Shown here: positions 1 through 7,993 of the stretch, in pieces | Layout of the letters: each line of letters starts with the position of its first letter | Position numbering within the stretch: position 1 is the stretch's first letter | Source of the DNA: JBFWUW01 sp050247075 | Lineage (GTDB): Bacteria > Planctomycetota > Planctomycetia > Pirellulales > JBFWUW01 | Assembly (NCBI GenBank): GCA_050247075.1 | Contig: JBFWUW010000069.1 | Coordinates: 1-36,060, forward strand | Length of the DNA: 36,060 nucleotides | Direction of reading: 5' to 3' | Program-made: the position numbers and the translations under genes | The notes under the pieces: model-generated | What the model saw: the letters and a program-made list of their open reading frames with translations, nothing else | Told to the model about the DNA's origin: nothing | Databases searched by the model: none

Positions 1-809
1 AGGGTGAGCTCCACGAACATGCCCGCCGCGCTAATGGCCACGCGCTGCCACTTGGAAGGGAGCATCCAGGCATCGCTGACATTGCAGTACAGGCAGGGCG
101 TAAACACCAACAGCATCACGCCGAGTTCGTGGCATTCGCCGCCAAAATGGGTCAAAGCCAGCCCATGCCCCAGTTCGTGCAACACTTTTGTCACGGCCAA
201 CACGGTAGCCAACGCCAGCATATTCCGCACGGTGAAGAACGATTCCATCCGTGGCAGCCGGGCCTGCAAGGTGTCAAACTGTGTCAGGCAGAGCACCACG
301 GCTGCCGCCATCAGGGCCAGGCAACAGGCTATCCAGCCGGGCGAGAACATCCAGCCGACGTAGCCATACAGCCAACGCAGCCCGCGGTGAGGGTCGATGC
401 CGCGAAAGCGAATCGCCAACAAATTGACCGCGGCGGCGGCCATGCCGCGCTTCCGGGCGGTATCGCCGCGTGTTTGCAGCTCTTGGCCTTGATCGGCGGC
501 GTCGGCCAGCACCAGTCCATCGGCATGCAATTGGGCAATGAAGGCATGCAACTGCCGAATCGCCAACCGCCGCGGCGCAAACTCTTGCTCGAACGCCTGG
601 CGGATATCCTCCAGGCTGCGATTACCATCCAACTGCCGCCACAAAAAGTATTCCTCGTCGCGAAGCTGAAAGTACTGCAGCGCCACCGGGTCTTTCAAAA
701 TCCAGTAGCGCCGCCCGCGCGCCCGGCGCGGCTGCGCGCGCAAGTCGCAACGCTTGCGGATGCGCATGGCACGCGGATTGGCCGAGGGTTTGATTTCGCT
801 GCCAGGCAT
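1..809 (-). CDS. PqqD-like/M50 site-2-type metalloprotease of an export locus (partial)
   Basis: The leftward frame opens at an ATG (809) and stays open to the window edge, giving 269 codons without a stop. Residues about 35-115 resemble a PqqD-like winged-helix domain (RRYWILKDPVALQYFQLRDE, then an LDGNRSLEDI stretch). A hydrophobic segment follows near residues 155-175. The M50 zinc motif HELGH lies at residues 211-215 (bases 165-179), followed by a second hydrophobic stretch, LGVMLLVFTPCLYCNVSDAW, as in this family. M50 enzymes cleave within or beside membranes; members with a PqqD-like N-terminus accompany HlyD adaptors in export loci. It starts 11 bases after the adaptor stop, so the two are probably one operon. 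The second half, where a further zinc ligand and more membrane segments would lie, is outside the window. Family assignment is firm; substrate is unknown. Confidence 0.85.
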   Translation of the reverse strand, partial: MPGSEIKPSANPRAMRIRKRCDLRAQPRRARGRRYWILKDPVALQYFQLRDEEYFLWRQLDGNRSLEDIRQAFEQEFAPRRLAIRQLHAFIAQLHADGLVLADAADQGQELQTRGDTARKRGMAAAAVNLLAIRFRGIDPHRGLRWLYGYVGWMFSPGWIACCLALMAAAVVLCLTQFDTLQARLPRMESFFTVRNMLALATVLAVTKVLHELGHGLALTHFGGECHELGVMLLVFTPCLYCNVSDAWMLPSKWQRVAISAAGMFVELT

Positions 810-820
810 GGCCGCCGCCG

Positions 821-1765
821 CTAGGGCTGCTCCGGGGGTTGTGGCTGGCCAACGGATTCTTCTTCGCCCGGCGGATCGGCGACCGGCTGGGTATCTTCGC
901 CATGAATGTCGAGTGAGCCGACCTGGCCGGGCCGCAAGAGCTGGCCGCGGTTTTCAACTTCGGCCCAGATACGGACCTGGCCGTTTACGGGGTCGATCTC
1001 TGGGCTGACAAACACGATCTCACCGCGAAAGTCCTGGGACTCGCCTTCACCTGCTTGAACGTGCAGCGTGACCGCTTGCTTCAGCAAAGGGCCTGCGGCC
1101 ACCGCCGCCGAGACAAACCCCTCCACGCGCAAGCGGTCCATGCGAACCACGCGAATCACGGCCTCGCCCGGTTCAACCCACTCGCCGCGGCGGCGTTTGA
1201 TTTGCACCACGATGCCATCAATGGGCGATACAATCTGCCGGCGGGCAATTCCCCGCTCGGCGACGGCGACTTCATTCTCTTTGATGCGCGGCGACAACTG
1301 GGCCAAATCGTACTGCTGCTGGGCATGCTCGATGGCTAGCACGGACTTTTCGGCTTCTAGCTGCAGCTTGTCGAGGGCGGCCGCGGAAACACTCTTCTTG
1401 AACCGCTCGATCGACTCTTTCGCGCGGCCCAACTCGTTCTTGGCCAGTTCCAGTTGTTTCTTGGCCAGGCGGATCTCGACATCGGTATTGGCCGCATGGC
1501 GGGCCACGTCCAGCTCTAAACGGGCTCGGCGGCTAATTAATTCGGCGTCTATATCTTGAATCTTGGCCAGCAAATCACCTTCGTGTACGGCATCGCCCTC
1601 GCGAATATCGACCCGCGACAGCACGCCCGCCTCCTGGGCCGGCACCTCGACCTGTTCGATCAACGTGACCAGCACGGCTTCCAGGTGGATTTCGGCGGGG
1701 GCCGGTGGTTCCCCCTCGGCGGCACAGGCTATGGCCAGTGCGAGCATGGCAGACGTGAAGTTCAT
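821..1765 (-). CDS. HlyD/RND-type periplasmic adaptor subunit
   Basis: A 314-residue membrane-fusion protein. I chose the ATG at 1765 because it begins a signal peptide (MNFTSAMLALAIACAAEGEP); the frame opens further upstream to 1876, but that adds a basic, non-signal stretch. The first lipoyl-like half (VPAQEAGVLSRVDIREGDAV), a long alpha-hairpin coiled coil (IDAELISRRARLELD onward), the second half (SPIDGIVVQIKRRRGEWVEPGE) and a beta-barrel region follow in order. Such adaptors bridge an inner-membrane exporter to a TolC-like channel. It sits between the GAF-HlyD gene (70-base gap) and the M50 gene (11-base gap) on the same strand. The C-terminus is acidic and proline-rich. No pump gene is adjacent, so the partner is not known. 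Confidence 0.88.
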   Translation of the reverse strand: MNFTSAMLALAIACAAEGEPPAPAEIHLEAVLVTLIEQVEVPAQEAGVLSRVDIREGDAVHEGDLLAKIQDIDAELISRRARLELDVARHAANTDVEIRLAKKQLELAKNELGRAKESIERFKKSVSAAALDKLQLEAEKSVLAIEHAQQQYDLAQLSPRIKENEVAVAERGIARRQIVSPIDGIVVQIKRRRGEWVEPGEAVIRVVRMDRLRVEGFVSAAVAAGPLLKQAVTLHVQAGEGESQDFRGEIVFVSPEIDPVNGQVRIWAEVENRGQLLRPGQVGSLDIHGEDTQPVADPPGEEESVGQPQPPEQP

Positions 1766-1835
1766 CGTTCGACTCGCGGCAAATGGTTGGTGAAGATTGT
1801 CTTGCAGAAGGCGATTTCTTCGCCGAAAAAGTCTC

Positions 1836-3854
1836 TTAGAACAGCAACTTGCGTTGCAACGCTTCCCACACTTCATGGAACCAGACGAAACCGAGCGGGC
1901 GGCGGCCGCAATGGACCTTGGCCACCACGGTAGCGCCGGGGCGGCGGTCGGCGATTTGGGCGGCGTCGATTTCGACGGTGAGCAACACGGTTGGCCGATT
2001 CTCCACGTCGAGCTCCGTGGTTTCCGCCACGCCGATCAAATGGCCGTGCAGGCGGATGCCCGGCTGCGTGGCCCGCACGAAGGTCACTTCCAGGTTGGAC
2101 TGTGATGCGGCTTGGGCTTCCAGAACGTGACCGATACGTTCGTCGGCCAGGCGAATCTCCAGCACCCAGGGGCCATCCACATCGGCCAGGGTCATCAGAA
2201 CCTGACCTCGCTGCACGGGCCGGGCATCGAGCAGTTCGTGCAGGTTCCAGGTCAAGACTTCGCCCGCCAACGGGGCCCGTACCACGAGTTCTGCTTGCTG
2301 GGCGGCAATGATCCGCTGTTGTTTTTCCAGTCCTGATAACAGTTCCTTGAGTTCCTCTTCTTCCGCCGTCAGCTGCGTCAGTTTCGCTGGATCGGCGGCC
2401 AAGGCCCGCGCGTTCAGGCGTTGCGCTTGCACGGTTGCTAGCCGTTTGGCGGCAGTCTGGGTTTCGCCCCGCAACCGGGCCGACTCCAGCGCCAGCTCCG
2501 GCCGATCGACAATCGCCAATACATTCCGCTCCTGATCTTGCGGATCGACCCGGTCTCCTTGTTTCACCCGCAAATCTCGAATCACGCCATCCACCGGGGC
2601 AAACACATCGCGACGAACCTTGGGCTGCAATTCACCACGGCCTTCAATATCGAAATCGGCCGGCACCAGGATCAAGGCCGCGGCCGCGGCGGCGATCAGC
2701 CCCAAAGCCAGGGCGGTCTTCAACAGCCGGGGGGGCAACAGCCAACTGCCGATCCATTGCAAGACGCGCAACAGCGATAGAAAGGGAAGCCGTTCGTACG
2801 TCCTGGCGTTGCGCAGTGCCGATGTGCTACGCCGCACAACCGTCTCCGCCCGATTCTGCCAAACATCGTCCAAGCGGCCCGACTCGAATCGTTCAAAGAC
2901 GAGTGCGGCAATCGTCCGCGGCCGCCTCCACTCGCCGGGCCTGGCATCTCTCTCGGTAATCGGCACGACGGCCAGCAGACGCGAGTGGGCATGGTCCAGA
3001 TAGCCCTGCAAGGCGCTGTCTATCTGCGGAGCCACACCGGTGTCTTCGTCGCCATGCCATAGCGGTTCGCCGGCGGCGACCACGGTGGAAGCCAGCCGCT
3101 CCATCAGCCGCACATCGTTGGCGCGGCGCTCGACACGGTCCACACCGCTCACGCATAACACGCGGCAGTGTGTCCCTTGTACTTGCAGCACGCTCAGCCG
3201 GTCGCAATCGGCTAGCTGTCGCCCTTCGTTGGCGATGGTGAACGCCGTCGATTTCAGGTCGAGGCGGGCATGGATCTGGTCGGTAAATTGTTCGAGTTGA
3301 CCCGTCAAATGCTGCTGCTGGCGTAGTTCGCGAAATTGCCGCTGGCGCTGATAGTCGGCCGCCAATTCACACAGGGCCGACATCAGCCGGACCATGCCGC
3401 GTTGCGCTGCCGCGTCGGTGGTGGCACGCAGGCAAACCTCTAGCACGCCGAAAGCCTCGCCTTCCACCACGATTGGTGCTAGCACTAGCAGCAATTCGGT
3501 GGGGTTGTCGGGTTCATCCCCCCCTGCTCGCGGCGGCACCAACCGCGGCTCGCGGGCGTGCAGTACGCTCTCCAGCAGGGTGCCGTGGCGCCGCTGGGCC
3601 TCGTGCCCCTCTAAAAGACGGGTAGAGTTGAAGTTGATCTGGTACTCCAGCCGCAAGCCCGACTCACCTCGCAAGAAAATAGCACCAGCCGATGCCGCCA
3701 TGGCGCGCACAGCGCGGTCCAGCAGGCCGGCGTGGAACTCGCGCGGCGGCGTGTCGGGAGTGGAAAGCCGGGCGACTTCGTCCAGCAGATCTTCCAACTC
3801 CAGCCAGGTCGCGTCATCCGCTTGAACGGGATTAGTCGCAGCCGCATGGTCCAT
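1836..3854 (-). CDS. GAF-domain/HlyD fusion protein with one membrane span
   Basis: A 672-residue protein with an unusual order. Residues about 40-165 and 195-345 each look like a GAF sensor domain (for example GAIFLRGESGLRLEYQINF and LLLVLAPIVVEGEAFGVLEV in the first). One membrane span follows near 378-398 (LLKTALALGLIAAAAAALIL). Then comes an HlyD-type region: lipoyl-like VFAPVDGVIRDLRVKQGDRV, a coiled coil near 455-520, a returning VVRAPLAGEVLTW half and a beta-barrel to the end. There is no signal peptide, so the GAF part should be cytoplasmic and the HlyD part periplasmic. GAF domains bind small ligands or mediate signalling; here one could gate export, which is inference. It is the first gene of the leftward export operon. 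The ATG at 3854 is the only sensible start. Confidence 0.85.
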   Translation of the reverse strand: MDHAAATNPVQADDATWLELEDLLDEVARLSTPDTPPREFHAGLLDRAVRAMAASAGAIFLRGESGLRLEYQINFNSTRLLEGHEAQRRHGTLLESVLHAREPRLVPPRAGGDEPDNPTELLLVLAPIVVEGEAFGVLEVCLRATTDAAAQRGMVRLMSALCELAADYQRQRQFRELRQQQHLTGQLEQFTDQIHARLDLKSTAFTIANEGRQLADCDRLSVLQVQGTHCRVLCVSGVDRVERRANDVRLMERLASTVVAAGEPLWHGDEDTGVAPQIDSALQGYLDHAHSRLLAVVPITERDARPGEWRRPRTIAALVFERFESGRLDDVWQNRAETVVRRSTSALRNARTYERLPFLSLLRVLQWIGSWLLPPRLLKTALALGLIAAAAAALILVPADFDIEGRGELQPKVRRDVFAPVDGVIRDLRVKQGDRVDPQDQERNVLAIVDRPELALESARLRGETQTAAKRLATVQAQRLNARALAADPAKLTQLTAEEEELKELLSGLEKQQRIIAAQQAELVVRAPLAGEVLTWNLHELLDARPVQRGQVLMTLADVDGPWVLEIRLADERIGHVLEAQAASQSNLEVTFVRATQPGIRLHGHLIGVAETTELDVENRPTVLLTVEIDAAQIADRRPGATVVAKVHCGRRPLGFVWFHEVWEALQRKLLF

Positions 3855-3861
3855 ACCTTTC

Positions 3862-3867
3862 AGTATA
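3862..3867 (-). promoter_or_regulatory. Candidate -10 box for the GAF-HlyD/HlyD/M50 operon
   Basis: On the leftward strand this reads TATACT (5 of 6 to consensus). A weak TTGCGC lies 16 bases upstream. If used, transcription would begin within a base or two of the ATG at 3854, giving a nearly leaderless mRNA. The closest purine run, GAAAGG, ends one base before the ATG, too close for a normal ribosome site, which fits leaderless initiation. This rests on sequence resemblance only. Confidence 0.3.
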
Positions 3868-4041
3868 CCTTTAGCCAGTGGCTGCGCAAGCGAATGAAAC
3901 GCTGGCAGCGAATGTTCCCCGTAAATGTCGATCGCGGCTGGCTGGCAATGGCGTTCGCGGCAGCAGAGGCTGCATCGTGGCGCTGCTGACGCTGCTGACG
4001 AATACGACCTTAACGATTACCGCGAATTGGAAGAATCGGGA

Positions 4042-4067
4042 GTATTTTCGGATTCTACCGAAAATAC
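4042..4067. repeat. Perfect 10-bp inverted repeat, possible operator or leader hairpin
   Basis: The arm GTATTTTCGG (4042-4051) is followed by six bases and its exact complement CCGAAAATAC (4058-4067). It lies about 160 bases upstream of the TolC-like start and about 190 bases upstream of the divergent operon. It could be a shared operator or a leader hairpin. No T-run follows, so it is not a typical terminator. Confidence 0.5.
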
Positions 4068-4228
4068 CGGTTAGGTCGGGCTGCCGTTTTGCCGATGACT
4101 AATCCGCAAGAAGCGGCCGTTGCGCCGTCCGATGGCAGCAGCGCAATCAAGCTGCCGCGAAGATGCATGAACAGCCCAATCTCGGCGCGACTGTGTCGAT
4201 TCCTTTGTTATCAAGGTTCCATCACGCC

Positions 4229-6562
4229 ATGCAACGAGCCAATCGCTGGATCCTCGTCATGTGCGTGCTGCTCGGGCAGATCGTGTCCGGCTGCGGCCTG
4301 CGGCATGCCGATCAACATCAGTTCCATCGCGGGAAAGAAGATGACATGGCGTACTACCGCCACGTCGCGCTGGAGATTGAGTATCCCGATGTCGAATCAA
4401 CCGTGCCCGATGCGGCGGTTTCGACGATGTCTCCGTTGGATATCCACAAAGAGCAGGCCCCCGATTATTGGGATCTGCATTTGAGCGAAGTCATGGAGTT
4501 GGCCTTGGCCAACGCCACGGTCATGCGCGACTTGAGTGGCGTGGTGCTGCGGTCGACTTCGACCGCCCGCACCGTGCAATCGGTGGCGATCACCGAGACC
4601 GACCCGCGATTTGGCACCGACGCCGCGTTGAGCGCGTTCGACGCGTTGTTTCAATACTCCGCGACGTGGGAAAAGAACGACCGAGCCCTGAACAACACGT
4701 TCTTTGGCGGCGGCACGCGCATTCTGCAACAGGACTTGGGCGTCTACCAGGCGCAACTCAGCAAACGGACGGCCTTCGGTACGCAACTGGCCGCACGGCA
4801 CTATACCGACTACGACGCCAACAACGCGCCCGGCAATGCCTTTCCGCACGCTTACAACGTCAACATCGAGACGGAGGTTCGCCAGCCCCTGTTGCAAGGG
4901 GGAGGCCTGAACTACAACCGCATCGTCGGCCCAAACGGAATTCCCGGCCAATTCAGCGGCGTCATGCTGGCCCGCGTCAACACCGATATCAGCCTGACCG
5001 ATTTTGAGATGGGCGTCCGCGACCTGACCAGCAATGTCGAAAACGCCTATTGGGATTTATACCTGGCCTACCGCTACTTGTACGCCGCCACCCAAGACCG
5101 CGATCGGGCCTTGGAATACTGGCGCAACATCCATGCCCAGTTGGAAGCAGGACGCGAGGGGGTTGATGCGGCCATTGAAGCCGCCGCCCGCGAACGCTAC
5201 TTCCAGGCCGAGGAAGACGTCCAAAACGCCTGGAGTGGCCGACTGCTAGACGGCACCCGCGTCAATAATGGCTCGAGCGGCGGCACGTTGCGCAGCAGTA
5301 CGACCATTCGCGGCTCGGACGGGATTCGGGTGGCCGAACGCCGCTTGAGGCTGATGATTGGGCTGCCGATCAGCGATGGCCGCCTGATTCGCCCGGCCGA
5401 CGAACCCCCCATGACCAAAGTGCTATTTGAGTGGAGCGACGTGGTTTGCGAAGCCCTCAACCGTCGTGCCGAACTCCGCCGCCAGAAATGGCTGGTAAAG
5501 CGCCGCGAGCTGGAACTGGCCGGTGCCAGAAACTTCCTGCTTCCCACCTTCGATGCCTTTGGCCGCTACCGCTGGCGCGGGTTTGGTAACGACTTGATCG
5601 ACCCGAACCGCAACGGCATTCCTTTTGACAATGCCTACCAAACCTTGACCGGCGGCGACTTCCAGGAATGGCAACTGGGGTTTGAGTTCTCGTACTACCT
5701 GGGCAATCGCAAGGGGCATGTGACAGTACGGAATGCCGAGATTCAACTAGCCCGTGAGCGGACCATTTTGCACGAGCAAGAGCGCGAGGTGATTCACGAT
5801 TTGAGCAACCAGGTGGCCGAATCGGCACGCGCCTACGACGTAGCCCAACTGGCCTACAACCGCCGCATGGCTGCCAAAGAGCGGATGACGGTCGAGCAAA
5901 CAAACTACGATACGGGCGTAGAAAAACAGCCCGATAGGTTGCTGGAAGCCCAACGGCAGTTCAATGAGGTCGAGGCGAGGTTCTACATCTCGCTGATCGA
6001 ATACGCCTTGGCCGTCAAGAACGTGCATTACGAGAAAGGCTCGCTGCTGGACTACAACGAAATCACGCTAGCCGAAGGGGGCTGGCCGATGAAGGCCTAC
6101 CGCGATGCCTCTGAGCGCGAACGCCGAAGGCTGGTCCCCGAACGCCTCAACTACGTTATGCAGCCCAAGCAAGTCGTGACGCGCGGCCCCATTCCCCAGC
6201 AGATCGAAGGAATGCCAGAACAACTTCCGCCGCCACCAGAACATCTGCCAGCCCCGACGCCGCCGCCAGATGCTGAAAAGCCGGGGGCCGACAAGCCAGA
6301 AGGCAAGCCGGCAGCGCCCGCGGACAAGGCCGCGGATGATACGGTCGATTACCGGCCATCGTCGGGCACAATAGAACTGACCGGTGCCCGAGAACCTATC
6401 ACGGACGATGCCGACGGCAGCGAGTACGACCGCGCTCCCGCCCAGCCGCTACCCGTCTGGCCTGTACCCGAGGACTTGCCACCCGTGGACTCCACGGCAA
6501 CGATTCTTGAAGGCTGGTCGGAAGCGGAAATGGAAGCCCCGCTGCCCGATGCGGACGAATAG
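4229..6562 (+). CDS. TolC-family outer-membrane efflux lipoprotein with proline-rich tail
   Basis: A 777-residue outer-membrane channel protein. The ATG at 4229 begins a lipoprotein signal peptide (MQRANRWILVMCVLLGQIVSGC) with a VSGC lipobox, which decides the start over the in-frame ATG at 4163. The body shows the alternating amphipathic helices and strands of TolC repeats: LSEVMELALANATVMRDL, the VENAYWDLYLAYRYLYAATQ coiled coil, and a second half with ARAYDVAQLAYNRRMAAKERM and LLEAQRQFNEVEARFYISLIEY. Family members usually run about 420-520 residues; this one has an insertion between the halves and a proline- and acid-rich tail from about residue 670. TolC proteins form the exit duct for adaptor-based exporters, matching the divergently encoded adaptors. 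It ends 7 bases before the convergent propeller gene. Confidence 0.87.
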   Translation: MQRANRWILVMCVLLGQIVSGCGLRHADQHQFHRGKEDDMAYYRHVALEIEYPDVESTVPDAAVSTMSPLDIHKEQAPDYWDLHLSEVMELALANATVMRDLSGVVLRSTSTARTVQSVAITETDPRFGTDAALSAFDALFQYSATWEKNDRALNNTFFGGGTRILQQDLGVYQAQLSKRTAFGTQLAARHYTDYDANNAPGNAFPHAYNVNIETEVRQPLLQGGGLNYNRIVGPNGIPGQFSGVMLARVNTDISLTDFEMGVRDLTSNVENAYWDLYLAYRYLYAATQDRDRALEYWRNIHAQLEAGREGVDAAIEAAARERYFQAEEDVQNAWSGRLLDGTRVNNGSSGGTLRSSTTIRGSDGIRVAERRLRLMIGLPISDGRLIRPADEPPMTKVLFEWSDVVCEALNRRAELRRQKWLVKRRELELAGARNFLLPTFDAFGRYRWRGFGNDLIDPNRNGIPFDNAYQTLTGGDFQEWQLGFEFSYYLGNRKGHVTVRNAEIQLARERTILHEQEREVIHDLSNQVAESARAYDVAQLAYNRRMAAKERMTVEQTNYDTGVEKQPDRLLEAQRQFNEVEARFYISLIEYALAVKNVHYEKGSLLDYNEITLAEGGWPMKAYRDASERERRRLVPERLNYVMQPKQVVTRGPIPQQIEGMPEQLPPPPEHLPAPTPPPDAEKPGADKPEGKPAAPADKAADDTVDYRPSSGTIELTGAREPITDDADGSEYDRAPAQPLPVWPVPEDLPPVDSTATILEGWSEAEMEAPLPDADE

Positions 6563-6569
6563 CCGGCGG

Positions 6570-7856
6570 CTATTCTTCCCCGACGCAATACAGCACTTCT
6601 TGCCGCATGTCGTCATCCATGTTGGCCGCCCGCAGATAGATGCGGCTGCCGCAGATGGTGGGCGTGGAGAGCACCTCTTCTCCCAACTGGTTTTCGGCCA
6701 GCAGGTCAAAACCGTCCGGTGTTGCGCCGAAGATGTAGGTCTGGCCCGCCTCGCTGGTGGCAAAAATGCGGTCTCCCACCAGCACGGGCGAAGCGCTGAA
6801 CGTGCCGGGCAGACGGCCTCGCCACACCTCCTTGCCGTCGGCGCAGTTCCAGCAGACGGCTAGCCCCTCGTCCAAGATCGTATACAAGAAGCCGTCGCGG
6901 ACCAGCATCGAAGGGACGTAGACCCGCGAGTTGTTTTCCCAGGTAATCTGGCCCGATCCGTCGGCCTTGACGGCCGACATGTGGTTCTTGGGGTAACCGC
7001 CGCTGGTAAAGACAAGCTCTCCGTCAGTGACGGTCGACGTCACGCACTCCGTAGTCGAGCCTTCAACCTCCCAGAGTTGCTTGCCGGTCGCGGGATCCAG
7101 GCTGGTGACAAGTTCGCAGCCGGTAAACAGCAACTGCTGGCGGCCCGCCACGGTCAAGATAATGGGCGAGGTGTAGTTGGGCATTTGGGGCCGCTCTCGC
7201 TTCCAGACAAACTCTCCCTTTTCGCGGCTGAGGCCGCAGACCAGCCCCGTCCCTTTGTTGTCGGCCGATACAATCACTAACGGGCCGTGCAACGCGGGCG
7301 ACGAGCCGAATCCCTGGTGCAAGACGTAGTCGGTGATCTTGGTTTGCCACAGTTGTTTTCCATCACGGGAAAGGGCCGTCGTGTAAATGGCTCCTTGATG
7401 CAGGAAGTTAATAAACAGCCGCTGGCCATCGCAGGCCAACGTGGAAGAAGCCAACGAACTCTTGGAATTGCCCTTGGTTTCCAGGGGTCCCCGATGTACA
7501 TCGGTCTGCCACATTTGCTTGCCGGTACGCCGGTCGAAGCAGAGCACCGATTGTGTCTGACGATCGCTTTCGGCAGTTGCCAAGAAAACCTGGTCCCCCA
7601 CGACAATCGGCGAACCATGCCCGCGTCCGGGCACGTTGGATTGCCAGACTACGTTTTCCGTCTCACTCCACCTCAATGGCGGATTTTGACGGGCATCGGC
7701 CACACCGTTGTGGTTTGGCCCGCGCCAACAAGGCCAATCACTTTCCCCAATCTCGGACGAATCTTTGTTGACCGGTGCCTTGCGCTCGGCCGCCACGGCC
7801 ACGGTGAGCAGGAAAAGGCCGACGACGATGAGGGCGAGGGAACGGAGCATGGGCAT
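6570..7856 (-). CDS. Secreted PQQ-binding-like beta-propeller repeat protein
   Basis: A 428-residue protein with a Sec signal peptide (MPMLRSLALIVVGLFLLTVAVAAER) and a WPCWRGPNHNG motif near residue 41, a hallmark of a large planctomycete family of propeller proteins. Repeating blades can be seen, such as GSPIVVGDQVFLATAES, CFDRRTGKQMWQTDV, LDPATGKQLWEVEGSTTECV and ASPVLVGDRIFATSEAGQTY, each with the G-K-x-x-W spacing of quinoprotein/BamB-like blades. Family members are called PQQ-like by fold; few are shown to bind the cofactor or act as dehydrogenases, so no reaction is claimed. It is convergent with the TolC gene and downstream of the sigma gene on the same strand, separated by a strong hairpin at 7915-7949, so it is probably transcribed alone. 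Confidence 0.85.
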   Translation of the reverse strand: MPMLRSLALIVVGLFLLTVAVAAERKAPVNKDSSEIGESDWPCWRGPNHNGVADARQNPPLRWSETENVVWQSNVPGRGHGSPIVVGDQVFLATAESDRQTQSVLCFDRRTGKQMWQTDVHRGPLETKGNSKSSLASSTLACDGQRLFINFLHQGAIYTTALSRDGKQLWQTKITDYVLHQGFGSSPALHGPLVIVSADNKGTGLVCGLSREKGEFVWKRERPQMPNYTSPIILTVAGRQQLLFTGCELVTSLDPATGKQLWEVEGSTTECVTSTVTDGELVFTSGGYPKNHMSAVKADGSGQITWENNSRVYVPSMLVRDGFLYTILDEGLAVCWNCADGKEVWRGRLPGTFSASPVLVGDRIFATSEAGQTYIFGATPDGFDLLAENQLGEEVLSTPTICGSRIYLRAANMDDDMRQEVLYCVGEE

Positions 7857-7914
7857 GTATGAGGTAGGAGGGATGAGGCAGGAAGGCAGACCGCCATCTT
7901 ATTCCAGGCCAACG

Positions 7915-7949
7915 AACAAGGCCATCGACTTTGTGTCGATGGCCTTGTT
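7915..7949. terminator. Perfect 15-bp stem terminator hairpin
   Basis: Arms 7915-7929 and 7935-7949 are exact complements around the loop TTTGT. The hairpin lies just past the stop of the leftward sigma gene (7994), where a terminator is expected. The T-run (7948-7952) is on the rightward strand; on the leftward strand the stem is followed only by TTCGTTGG. It may act in both directions. Confidence 0.72.
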
Positions 7950-7993
7950 TTTCTTGATGGGCTGGCGGCAGCCAAATGGGTCGGAAGCTGGAA

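Larger units (their letters stand above)
3855..4228. other. Divergent intergenic region of the export locus
   Basis: This 374-base spacer separates the leftward adaptor operon from the rightward TolC-like gene, so both sets are probably controlled from here. I see no convincing gene in it. A frame runs into the TolC gene from 4163, but its first 22 residues have no signal character, so I treat them as untranslated. The distinctive element is a perfect inverted repeat at 4042-4067, listed separately. Confidence 0.6.
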
